A stretch of DNA of 64,000 nt from Parascedosporium putredinis (Eukaryota > Ascomycota > Sordariomycetes > Microascales > Microascaceae): assembly GCA_949357655.1 (NCBI GenBank), contig CASHTG010000008.1, positions 1 through 64,000 on the forward strand, in the 5' to 3' direction. Under the pieces are notes generated by a model. That model was not told the origin of the DNA. It did not search any database and saw only the letters and a list, made by a program, of their open reading frames with translations. Below are positions 1 to 12,000 of this stretch, piece by piece. How positions within the stretch are numbered: position 1 is the first letter of the stretch; every line of letters starts with the position of its first letter. The position numbers and the translations under genes are program-made.

Positions 1-3000
1 TAATTAAATTAGAAAAAGGCAAATTAAATAATAAAGTCTAATAATATCTTAGTATAAAGGTTAGATAAATAATAATAAGGTAAATATCTTATATAGCTTA
101 TAATAAAGATATTTTTTACCTATTAATAATATTAGGTAATTTAAAATATAAATATAGATATCTTTATTATTATATCCTAATAGAATTTAGCTTATAAGTC
201 TACTATATAATATATAAATAATAATTTTTAAATAGTTTAATAAAGAGAAGTTATATAGGTAATTCTAGCTGATTTACATTTTTAAAGTAGGTAATATATA
301 TACCTAGCTATCTATTCTTAAAAGGCTTTATTTATATTCTCTATTTATTTTAATAAGTAAGGTTAATCTTTATTATTATTATTTTTTAGTTCTTATAAAA
401 GGTCTTATTCCTAAGCTTTATATATAACCCTTTCTTCTATAGAGGGATTCCTAGCCTTATATGCTCTTCTCTAGAATCTCTACTTCTTAAGAGGTATCTT
501 AGGGTTTCTCTAGAGGCTTACCCTCCTTTACTATACTTAAAACTTCTCTAGCAGGGACTAGCTAAGGTATAACCTCTAACCTACTTTAGGGTTCTCTCTT
601 CTATCCCTCTTCTATTATTATAATTAAAGATTATTTAAAGGGGGTCTTTACCTTTATTTTATAATATCTCTTATTTATTTTATCTAGTAAATCCTAAAAG
701 TAGTTAGCTTTATAGCTTATCTTATAATTATAGCTATTATCTAGAAGTACTAACTTTTTATTATAATAGTAAAAATACCCTATATTTTACTAGAGATTAG
801 TTTCCTTAGGAAACTATTAGAGGATATTTTTATAGGTCTTTATATAAGCCCTTACCTTCTTAATATCTTTATAATAGTTATTCTTTTGCTTAGTAAGTTA
901 GTAAAGTTCTTTATCCTCTCCTAATATTATAATAAAATTAAAAAGCTACTAGCTGCTTTTTAAACTAATAAGCTCTTTCCTAATAGCTTAGCTTTAATAG
1001 TAAGATATTAATAATTTAGGTAGTCTATAATAATCTTAATAATATAATAAGAATATATAATATAATACTTTTATTAGTAAAATACCTAGATAATTCTTAA
1101 GAGTTTAATATTAGGGTTATATAGTAGAGCTCACCTTTATAGTTTCTTTAAAAGGAAAGTAATAAAGTATTATTTCCTTTTATATTTTTAGCTAAAAATA
1201 GCTTTTATAATATATTTAGATATATTAATTTTTACTTTTATTTTCTAAAAGGGGTTAAAATATTATAATAAAAAAGTTATAGTAAAGTAATTTTTAAGTT
1301 TTAGAAGGTTTTTTATATTTAAAATATTACTTTTATAGGTCTACTAATATTCCCTTTAATAATATTATTAATAAGTAAAGTAGTAATTTTACTATAGTTC
1401 TTAATAAATTATTAGTAGAACTTATAAACCTTAAAAGTAAAGATATTATAGATAGTTTAGTTTACTTACTTTTAGATTATTAAGATTTATTCTTCTCTAT
1501 TTACACCCCCTAAAGCTTAATAATAAATCTTAGAACCATTTACTAAGTCTTAAATTTATATTTTTAGGTTAATTTATAGTTTATTTTCTACTAAGGTAGG
1601 TAAATACCTTTTAGATATCTTACTAGTAAGTTATAAGGTTAGCTAATAAATAAGAATATTATCTAAATATATAATATAGATAATATTAATTAAGTCTATA
1701 GGATTTTATTAATATAACTTTAGAAGGTTATTAAAGTATTAGCTACCTAAATAATATTATTAGTATTTAAAATACCTATAATAGTAATAAAGACTATCTT
1801 CTATTTATCTCTTAGTTTAATTCTCTATTAAATAGTATATATCTTTAAGGTCTAAATAGGTAAAATAGTAAAAGTATTTTAGCTTATTTAAGATCTTATT
1901 AATAAAAGGTAATAAAATATAGTTTTTTCTAATAACTTTATTAAACCTTTAATAGTTAATATATATTTTTAATATACTTTTAAGATAAAGAATAAAGACC
2001 CCTATATAAACTACTACTTAGTTAGATCTATCCTTTTCTAAGGTATCCTAAAGTATTACTATAAGACTATAAGTTCTTTTCATAAAAAAGGTAGATAAGT
2101 TTAAAAGGGGTCTTTTCTAATATTATCTTTAGACTAAAATAACCAATTTCTTTAGCTTTTTACTAAAGTCTCTAATAAGTTATAGTAATATTTTAAAATT
2201 ATAAGTTTATCTTTAGTTTAAATATTATCTTAAGTTATTTATATTTAGATAGTAAATATATAATAAGAGATTTATAATAAAGCTTAAAACTTTTCTTACT
2301 TTTATAAGTAAAGATATCTTTAGATATTATAAAATATATCTAAATATATTAGATATAGTTTACTAAAGGTTTATAACTTTATACTATAAATACTTCTAAA
2401 AAGTAATTATAAAGCTTTTATATCTATAATAATCTAGGTTATTATCTACTAGTAAATTACTTTAAAGTTATTAGTTATCTAGAAAAGATATTATCTTTAC
2501 CTAAAGATAGGAGTTAGTTATCTTATTACTTTACTTCTCCCCTTTATATAGTTTAAGCTTTATATATTTATTAGAAGTTAATAGTTAGTTTACTATTATA
2601 TTAAAAGATAATCTACTATTAATTTAAAGCTTTATATTTAGCTAATACTATTTTATCTAAAAATCTATATAGGTTATTATATAGTTTATAGCTAGCTACT
2701 ATATTTTTTAACTTTTGTTAGCTTATGGTTATTTTAGGTAAATATAATATAAAATATTAAAGTAATATAGTTAAGGTTTTAGGTAGTTAGATATTTACTC
2801 TAAATATATCTCTTTACTTATAACCTAGTAAATTATATTAAAGTAGTCTTTAAAAATATCTTAATATATAATAATTATAATATATATAGTTAGAGCTATA
2901 AGGTTTCTAATAACCTTCCTCTAATAGCTTAAAAGGTTTAGTTAATAATTTTATAGGTATTAAAGATATCTTTTTAATATTTTCCTAAATAAGTTTATCT

Positions 3001-4280
3001 CTTTTAACCTCTTTATAAGTTTAAATATATCTTATAGGTCCCTATATAATAGCATAAGTAATAGTTAATTTTATACTTTTTATATATTTAACTAGTTTAA
3101 TATAGGTCTTTAGTAACTTATACTAAGTAAAATAATATAGAGAGGTTTTTAAAAATAATATATATAAAGATATATATAAATTTCTAAAAGTTAAAAAGAA
3201 ATTTAGCTAATATTATTTTATATTCTTTAAAATAAAAGTTAAAACTCTAGTTCTCTTTTTACTATAATATAACTAATTAATATCCTCTTTATATAATATA
3301 ATTATTATAACTAATATAAAAGTTAGTACTTTTATATATATATTCTATAAAATATTAATAATATCTCTATTAAAGCTTTTTATTATATATATAACTTATT
3401 ATTATTTAATTATCTTTCTTAATAAACTAATTATATAAAAATATTATTATTAGTTTATATAGCTATTATTTTTATTAAATATAATATTAAGTTTAAAGAT
3501 AAATATATTTAAGTTTAGTAAGCTCCTTTCTTTTTATATTTAAAGATCTAGTTTTAAAAAAATATAAAAAGTTTAATTTTAAGATATTTTACTAGAGGTT
3601 TATAATAAGCTATAAGTTAAATAATAATAAATAAGTTATAAATAAAGATATTATTAAAATAAATTTTTAAAAATATTCTCTTTTTCCTCTTTATTATTTA
3701 TCTATTTATATTTAGTAAATAATATTATTAAGTTTTTAATCTTTAAATTAGTTAAGCTATTTCTAGATTATTAGGGTTAGATGGGGTTTTAGGTTTATAA
3801 ATATTATATTAATAAGGGGTTTTAATAATAGAGGTATTTCTTCCTCTTACTATAGTTAAAGGTTTATAAAGGGTTCTAACTTTTATTATTACTTTTTAAG
3901 AGGGTTATAATAAGGTTTAAGAGGATTTTAAAAGGTTCTTTTATATTATTTAATATACTATTTTTAATAGTCTAGCTAATAAATAGAAGAGTAATTAATA
4001 TAAGGATATTATTATATAAAATAAAGAGGTATAATATATATATAAGTTAATAATAAGATAATAGGGATAGTAAATAGAGAGTAAATAGGTATATATTTAG
4101 GGTTTTATTAATTACTATCTTTTTTATATTTTCTTTTTCCTTTCTTTTATAGTTAGTTTTAAGCTTTACATTTTTACCTTCTTATTAATTATTAGTTTCT
4201 CTTTTTATTATTTTTCCTTATCTTTATCTAACTAAAAGTCTACTATTAGTTTACTTTAATATATTAATACCTTTACTAAC
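1..4280 (-). mobile_element. Degraded Ty3/gypsy-like retrotransposon relic, left-edge copy
   Basis: Read on the minus strand, 1649-1678 translates as YIIYLDNILI. This matches the reverse transcriptase active-site block (YLDDILIYS) of Ty3/gypsy elements with one Asp changed to Asn, as RIP would do. The preceding codons (about 1,680-1,745) keep a remnant of the 'TFQ' region upstream of that site. The 5' part in its own orientation (4,280 down to 2,855) is shared with the inverted arm at 7,185-8,635 and is probably the gag region. Integrase would lie below about 600 or beyond the window. No LTR was recognised. All frames are full of stops, so it is dead. Confidence 0.65.
2855..4280. repeat. Left arm of a ~1.4-kb inverted repeat
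   Basis: The reverse complement of this stretch aligns along its length to 7,185-8,635. For example, 3,060-3,120 read in reverse corresponds to 8,370-8,430 with only transition-type differences. The arms are diverged mainly by C/T and G/A changes, consistent with independent RIP of two copies. It is most simply part of two opposed copies of the same retroelement. The inner end coincides with the start of the GC-richer island. Confidence 0.7.
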
Positions 4281-4289
4281 TTATCCTTC

Positions 4290-5030
4290 TAGTCTTCTTT
4301 TAGGTAGACCTCTAGTGTCTCTTAGGGGTTCCTCTAAGGTTATTCTAGTCTATTCTAGCCTTAGGGGCTATTAGTAGCCCTATAGGTTTTCCTTTATCCT
4401 AATAGGTATTAAAACCCCTATCCCCTATTATCACCTGCCCATAGTGCCCTTATTATATTCTCAGCTTATTATAGGTCTACTCTTGTCAGTGGTATATAGC
4501 TATAGGTTTGCTATACCTCCCCTCCCCCTAGCTAGGTAGTGATCTATCTAGGGTCCTACTACTATACTATACCTACTATCTTATCTACCACCGCTCACCT
4601 GCCACACGCTATACTAGCCCTCTAGCCCCTAGCCTCCTGGCGACTGGCGACTCTGCTGGGCCTGACTACCCACCTGCCCGCCTAGGTGGCCGGCTATAGT
4701 TGTTTCCCTGCGTCTTCTATTCCTAGGCTGTGGCCTGCCTAGGGTCCTCCCCCATAGTCGCGCCTTCCCTGGTCTCCCTGTAGCCGCCCCTTCCACTGGC
4801 CTCCTGTGGTTGCTCCTTCCGCCAGTCTCCCTGCGGTTATGCCTTCTGCTGGCCGCCCTGTGGCTACGCCTTCCACTGGTCTCCTGTGCTGCCTTCCCTC
4901 CTAGGTAGGCTAGATAACCTCCCCTTGCTCCTTCTGCCTTCCTGCCTCCTCTGCCCTCTCCCTTTGTTCCTCATCTTCCGCCTTCTATCCTTACTCAGCG
5001 CTAGCATCCCCCCTATATAAGGTGCTCTTA
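4290..5030. other. GC-richer island inside the RIP block
   Basis: This roughly 740-base island is pyrimidine-rich on the plus strand. From about 4,430 it keeps CA, TG and CG steps that are absent on both sides. It contains the minisatellite at 4,757-4,895. Both strands have stops in every frame, so I see no gene. It sits in the spacer between the two inverted arms. It may be unique-sequence DNA that escaped RIP, or a later insertion. Confidence 0.7.
4757..4895. repeat. Minisatellite, 26-27-bp unit, about five copies
   Basis: Successive units begin with a CCTTCC core at 4763, 4789, 4815, 4842 and 4869, giving a spacing of 26, 26, 27 and 27 bases. A partial copy starts near 4892. Each unit follows the pattern CCTTCC, then a variable base triplet, then TGG/CAG, CTCC and CTGTGG. 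Copies differ at several positions. On the minus strand the units read as a Gln/Gly/Lys-rich repeat interrupted by stops, so coding is not supported. Confidence 0.75.
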
Positions 5031-6708
5031 TAACTTATATAGATTAATATCTTAATAAGTTATATTTTATTAACCTATATACTTTTTCTACTTTTTAAGA
5101 TATTTTTATAAACTTTAAAGAAAAAGAGAAAACTTTAATTTACTAATATAATTATTATTAAAACTTTTATCTTAGTTATATATATAGATATAACCTTAAA
5201 TATTTTAAATATAATAGTAAGCTATATAATAGAGAAACCCTCTTATATAAGCTACCTAAACTATTATAAACCTTATAAAGTTATATACTTTAAATACTTA
5301 ATCTATTTAAAATAGGGAAAAGTTAAATTATCTAACTTATAATATACTAAATAAAATAATAAAGCTTTAGATAGAGGAGCTAAACTATTAGATAAGCCTC
5401 CCCTCCCCCTTTTAGTAAAAGAGATAAGGAAGGAGAAATAGATTTTAAAAATACTAATCTATTATTTTTAAACCTAATTAGTAGAGATTAATATAGACCT
5501 ATTAGCTTATTATCTCTAGATAAAGATAGATAAGAAATATTTATAGATACCCCTATTATAACCTAAAGATATTAGATATCCTAATAAGCTTATTTATTAG
5601 GAAAAGGAAAAACTTTAGATTAGAAGAGTATAGAGAAATACTAATTTTAAAGAAGATAGCTTAAAACCTTATAATATAACCCCCTTACCTAATAATAACT
5701 TTAATCTAAAATAGACTTTTAACTTAGATTTTAAAAATAAAAAGGAAAAATATTTAATAAACCCTTTTAATAAACTTATAACTTAATAGATATTATTATA
5801 AAATATAAGCTCTTAAAAGAGATCTTTATCTAATAGAATATAGATAAAGGAAGATTATCTTTATATATATCTATTACTATTATTATTAAATTAAATATAA
5901 ATATATTAATATATTAAAAACTAATATATAAGATATCTAAATAGGTAATCTTTAATATATAAAGTTATAAAAAATATTATTTAGCTTTAAACTAAATTAT
6001 TATAAAGTAAACTTTATAAATAGTTATATATATAAAAGTTAACTTTTAATATAATATATCCTCTCTTATCTTAAAATATAAAGATATATTATTAGTAAGA
6101 GTAAAAAAAAATAATATTTTTTAATATCTATAAAAGTACTTTAACTAACCTAAATACCTTTTAAAAACTTTAAACTAATATATAAATAAACTTAATAAAC
6201 TTAAGGTAAACCTTATTTAGATATATAATTATCTATAGTAATTTTAATATCTTTTACTAATCTTAAAACCTAGAGGACTTTTAGATAAAGTAGAAGGAGA
6301 TAAGATTATAAATTAGATAGAGATATATAGCCTATAGCTAATAAATACTTTAAACTATACTATTTATTAGCTAAAAGGAAAAAAAGGTATAATAATAGAA
6401 TTAGTTTTTACTATAATATCTATATTTACTTATTAAATAGACTATATAATAAAAGTAGCCCTATATTATAAACTAATAATAAGTAAGCTAGTCCTCTAAA
6501 AATATCTAACTTACCTTATAAAACCTATACCCTTAAAGGTTCTCTTTATTAGAAGACTTTATTATTTTATAAGAAGAAATAAAAGGTATTAGGATAAAAA
6601 GAGAACCTAAAGAGCCTCTAATAGCTCCCTAGAAAATAATATAAGAAGTAGTCTTTAAGAACCTATTAGGGAACTTACTAGAAGTCTACCTATAAAAGGA
6701 TAAAACTA
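5031..6708. other. AT-rich stretch without a recognisable feature
   Basis: This is RIP-type sequence with no open frame. I could not recognise retroelement domains on either strand. It lies between the GC-richer island and the MITE-like element, within the spacer of the inverted arms. Confidence 0.5.
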
Positions 6709-7171
6709 GGGATAGACTAATAGGACTATGTTAGTTGGACTAATAGGACTATATAGGTCTAGTTAGAGTTTTAGCCGCAATTTAGCCCTAACTACCCCTA
6801 AATTACCCTATTTCCAACCACTATTCTAAATACTAAACTCTTTCACCTCTATATATTTTTCTACTATTTTCAGTTAAATAGTAATAATCCTCTCACACTA
6901 TCACCAGCCCCCTATTTACTTCATCTAATATAAGCTAAAAATAGATAATATAGAAGCTAATTATCTCTTAAGAGATATTCTAATAATACTATAAGAAATT
7001 TAAAATACTCCTTTTAGTTAATAAATAAAGCCTTAAAAATATAGGTATTTTATCTCCTTAATATTCTATCTTACCCTATAAAATTTATAGTTAGCTAATC
7101 GCTATCTAAATATTAAAATAGACTTATATAGTCCTATTAGTCTAACTAATATAGTCCTACTAGTCTATCCC
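6709..7171. mobile_element. MITE-like non-autonomous DNA transposon, 463 bp
   Basis: The element starts GGGATAGAC and ends GTCTATCCC. Its terminal inverted repeats run about 50 bases (6,709-6,759 against 7,121-7,171) and differ at a handful of transition-type positions. The direct repeat TAAAACTA flanks both ends (6,701-6,708 and 7,172-7,179), which is an 8-bp target-site duplication of the kind made by hAT transposases. Each terminal repeat contains a short internal duplication of GACTAATAGGACTAT. The left half still has CA and TG dinucleotides, unlike the surroundings. No coding capacity was seen. Assignment to hAT rests only on the duplication length and the TAGGG-like ends. Confidence 0.8.
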
Positions 7172-7184
7172 TAAAACTAAAGAT

Positions 7185-8635
7185 AAGTTAGTAGGAAACC
7201 TTATATATTAGAGTAAACCTATAAAGACCTCTTAGCTAAATATAAGTAAAGAAAAGTAATAAAAAAGAGGGGAACTTAATAATTAAAAAAGGGGAAGAAA
7301 AAGTAAAATAATAGTAACCTTATAAAGATATAACTATAAAAAGAGAATATTAAGATAGAAATAAAAAAAGTTAGTAATTAGTAAAAAGAATATATACCTA
7401 CTTTACCCTCTACTTACTACTCCCTATTACCTTACTACTAATCTATATATATTATACCTCTCTATTTTATAAGATAATACTTTTATATATTAATTACTTT
7501 TCTACTTATTAATTAGACTATTAAAAGTAATATATTAAATAATATAGAAGAACCTTTTAAGATCTTTTAAACTTTATTATTACTCTCCTAATAGCTATAA
7601 AGGAAACTAAAACTCCTTATAAACCCCTAGCTATAGAGAAGGAAAGAGAATATCTCTACTACTAAAAGCTTTCTAATAGATATAATATTTATAAACCTAA
7701 AAACCCCTCTAACTTTAACCTAAAAATAACTTAACTAATTTAAAAATTAAAAACTTAGTAATATAATCTACTAGATATAAATAGATAAATAATAAAAGAG
7801 AAAAAGAAAATATCTCTAAGCTTACTTTAATAATATTATCTTTATTTATAACCTATTTATTATTATTTAGCTTATAGTTTACTATAAATTTTTAATAAAA
7901 TATTTAAAAGTTAAACTTTTTATACTCCTTAAAATTAGATTTTAAAATATAAAAAAGAGCTTTATTAAATTAAATATTTTTATCTTTAAATTTAATATTA
8001 TCTTTAGTAAAAATAATAGCTATATAAATTAATAATAATATTTTTATATAATTAGCTTATTAAAAAGGTAATTAGATAATAATAAGTTATATATATAATA
8101 AAAACTTTAATAAAGATATTATTAATATCTTATAAAAATATATATAAAAATAGCTTACTAACTTTTATATTAGTTATAATAATTATATTATATAAAGGGC
8201 TATTAGCTAGTTATATTATAGTAAAAAGAAAATTAAACTTTAACTTTTATTTTAAAAATATAAGATAATATTAGTTAAATTCCTCTTTAACTTCTTAAAA
8301 GAACTTATATATATTTTTATTTATATTACTTTTAAAAAACCCTTTATATTATTTTTATATAATATAAGCTATTAAAGATTTATATAAAACTAGTTAAATA
8401 TATAAAAAATATAAAATTAACTATTATTTATAATTATTATATATTAAGAGCTTATAGAATTTACCTAAACCTATAAAAAGGTTAGAAAGTAAACCTATTA
8501 GGAAAAATATTAGAAGGAATACCTCTAATACCTATTAGGATAGCTAACTAGAACTACTCTTAAGCTATTAGAGAAAGGTAATTAGCCTTTCTATAATCCT
8601 CTAACTATATATATTATAACTATTATATATTAAGT
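7185..8635. repeat. Right arm of the ~1.4-kb inverted repeat
   Basis: This is the inverted counterpart of 2,855-4,280. In plus orientation it would be the 5' part (probable gag region) of a second copy of the left-edge retroelement. It stops where the LTR of the next element begins (about 8,640). I could not find its continuation after 16,035, so this copy appears truncated. Confidence 0.68.
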
Positions 8636-8644
8636 ATAAAGAAA

Positions 8645-9045
8645 TAAGTTAGGACCTAGGCTAGAGCTAGCTAGTAGTAAACCTAGCCTATAGCCTAACT
8701 ACCCTCTAAGTATATCTAATATTATAAAGATCACCTAAGTTACTAGTAACTAAAGAAGCTAGCCTAAGACTAATATCTTAGGCTTAAACTTAGCTCTAGA
8801 GATAGACTAGAGAGGACTTTAGGATAAATTAGTAATTAAGGATCTAGATAGATATTATCTAGAAGGTAGAAATATAATATAAAAGAGAGGTATAAAATAT
8901 AAAGCTAGAATAGAAAAGATAGCTTTATAAGCTAAAGTCTATATTTATAATTTTATAAACCTATATAGAACTCTCTCTATACCTATTTTATAATCCCCTT
9001 ATCTCTATTTAAATATACTCTATATATCCCCTTATAATTTTTCAG
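8645..9045 (+). repeat. 5' LTR of the plus-strand retrotransposon
   Basis: This aligns directly to 15,590-16,035. Both contain GCTAAAGTCTATATTTATAA followed by a Cys/Thr-rich pyrimidine tract, at matching offsets about 6.9-7.0 kb apart. Differences are mostly C/T and G/A, plus a short insertion in the 3' copy. Exact ends are blurred by RIP. Confidence 0.75.
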
Positions 9046-12000
9046 CTTCCTAGCTTAAATAAGATAACTTTACCCCCTTTAGAGAGACCTTATACCTAAG
9101 CTATTAGATAGATATAAGAAGGCTCTTAAGAACCTATTATTTTATAAGAGACCTTAACCCCTATAGCTTTAGGAAGCTATTCTATCCCTAAACCTTTATA
9201 GCTAATAGAGGACTTTATCTATATCCTTAAAGAACTCTATAACTAGTTAATACTATAGTTCTAGTTAGGAGAATATTCTCTAAAAGAATAAAATTATAAA
9301 ACCCTTTTTATTATATAAAGAAACTAATATAGGAAGCTACCTAAGTTAAAATAGTAGACTAAGTTAAAAGAATTAAAGATAAAAACCTTACTTTCTTAAA
9401 GGTAACCTTAGAACCTTTAAAGATCTTTTAAATACTAAACTATATTAAAAATAAACTCTAAACCTTCTAGAGATAATATACTAAAAACCTTCTAAAACTT
9501 CTTATTTTTAAAAACCTATTTATTTTTATCTAATAAGATTATTAGTTTCCTAAAATATAAGAATAAAAGTATTAATAAGTCCTCTCTAAACTTTAATAAA
9601 AAGGAAGACCTTTAATAAGCTTAGAGGTAAATAATATAACCTCTAAGCTTAACTTAGAGAAGCTCTAGGTAATAAAGAAAATAATAAAGTTATATAAGAT
9701 TTCTTCTCTTAACTTAATAAATAATTATAAGAGAGATTAGAAGAGATTATAACCTCTCTAACCTATTATAAAAGGTCTATATTAAAGCTAACTAATAGTA
9801 AACCTTTATTATAAGAGCTAAAGAAAAATAGACCTATTAGAAATATTAGGTAGCTTTTAGTAATAATAACTAACCTCTAAAATAACTTTAATAGAGCTCC
9901 TCTTAAACTCTAGATAATATAAAAAAGTAATATTTTAAAAGTTCTAGATTTAAAGATAACTATAAAACTAGCTTAAAAGAATCTATAAATATATAACTTA
10001 AATAAAAAGATGATTTTTAGTATTTAACTATTAATAGCTAGAGTATTTAGCTTAAGACTATCTATAAAATAACCTAAAAAAGGTTTTTATATTAAATATA
10101 TTTTATATTAAAAATATAATTTTAATTTAGATTTAAGAAAAAGCTAAAGATAGCTTTATAAGCTCTCTCCTTACTAAAGTTATCTTAAAATAAGGAGTTA
10201 TTTAAACTTATATTATAAATAATAAGCTAAATCTATATAAGTATTAGATAGACTTATATCTAAGCTAACCTTAATATTTATAGAGGAGTTAATATAGTCT
10301 CTTAGAGGTTTATTAGATATTATAAGTTTAAGTTAGTTTTAGTTATAAACCCTCCTATATTAGAGTTATTTAATAATACCTTAGTAAGATATATTTAAGC
10401 TTATTAAATCCCTTTTAGCTAAAAGATTATTAAAATATTAAATAATCCTATATTATATTATTTTAAACTTATCTTTAACTAACTAGTTATTTAAAGATCT
10501 TAATAGGCTAGTTAACCTTTTATATAATTAAAATAACTATTAATTATAAATAGATAACCTTTATTTATAATTATATCTTTAAAGAAAGCTTTAAATATTT
10601 TCTCTAATATACTTAGAAAAATTAGAAAATATATATAATATTTATTTCTAGAGATTTTATAAATATAGAAAGTAAAATCTTTAAATTTCTAAATAAAAGG
10701 GATACTTTTTTAAAATCTTTATAAAAATTCTTAGATATATTTTTAACTAAAATAGTAAAATAACTATTTTACCTCTTTAAAATAAAATATTAAATTAAAC
10801 TAGAACTAAAGATTACCTTTTTTAAAGACCTTATTACTTTTTAACCTAAGATTAATAATAGGAACTTTAGGAATATCTTTAAGAAGCCTTTAAATCTAGA
10901 AGAATCTAAGCTTTTAAAGCTTTATAAAAGCCCTTATCCTCTTTATCTTAAAAATAGATAATATATTCTAACTTTATATAGATTATTAAAAACTTAATAA
11001 AGTTATTATTAAAAATTAATACCTATTTTTATTAATCTCTAAATTATTAAGATATATATCTAAAACTAAATAGTTTTTAAAGATTAACTTTAAAGATATT
11101 TATTATTATATCTAAATCTAATTAGAAGATTAATAGAAAACTATTTTCTAAACTAAATATAGATATTTTAAATATATTATTATACTTTTTAGATTAATAA
11201 ATATATCTATTACTTTTTAAAGTTATATATATTAAATATTTATAAGTTTACTAAACTATTATTACTTAGTTTATCTTAATAATATCTTTATCTACTTTAA
11301 TATTAAAGAGGAATAAATATAAATAATATCTCTAATTAATCTTAAAATACCTAAAAGTAGCTAAACTTTATATTAACTTAAAGAAATATAACTTCTTCTA
11401 ACCTAAAGTAAGTTTCCTAAGCTATCTTATTAATAAAAATAAAGTCTAAATAGACTTTATCTATATTAAAGCTATCTAAGAATAATTAAACTTAGAATCC
11501 TATTAAGATATTTAGGTATTTTTAAGGTTTACTAACTTCTATTAGAAGTTTATTTTTAGATATTTAATACTTATTTACCTAATTATTTCTCTTTTAAAAG
11601 GAAATAAGAATAAAGTAAAGAAAGGAGACTTTTACTAACTTTAAAAGTAGTAGAAACCTTTTAGAAATTAAAAATACTTTTAGTAAAGCTCTTATTTTAG
11701 TTTATTAAAATAATTAAAGTAAAACCTAAATAGAGATTAATATATCTATTTATACTATATCTAGAATCCTCTTTAGAAGATAAAGGAGAAATAGTACCTA
11801 GTAACTTTCTAATCTTATAAGCTTATAGAGATTAAAAGGAGATAAGCTACTAGATAATAGGAACTTCTAGTTATTATTAAAAGCTTAAAATACTAATATT
11901 ATTACTTAAAGGAGGGACCTTTTTCTAGATCTTAATAGACTATTAAGCTTTTAAAAAGGTAGTTAATATTCCTATAAAGGACTTAAAAGGGAGAATTACT

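Noticed and set aside
4757..4895. CRISPR array
   Set aside because: The units are adjacent degenerate tandem repeats without spacers, in a fungal genome.
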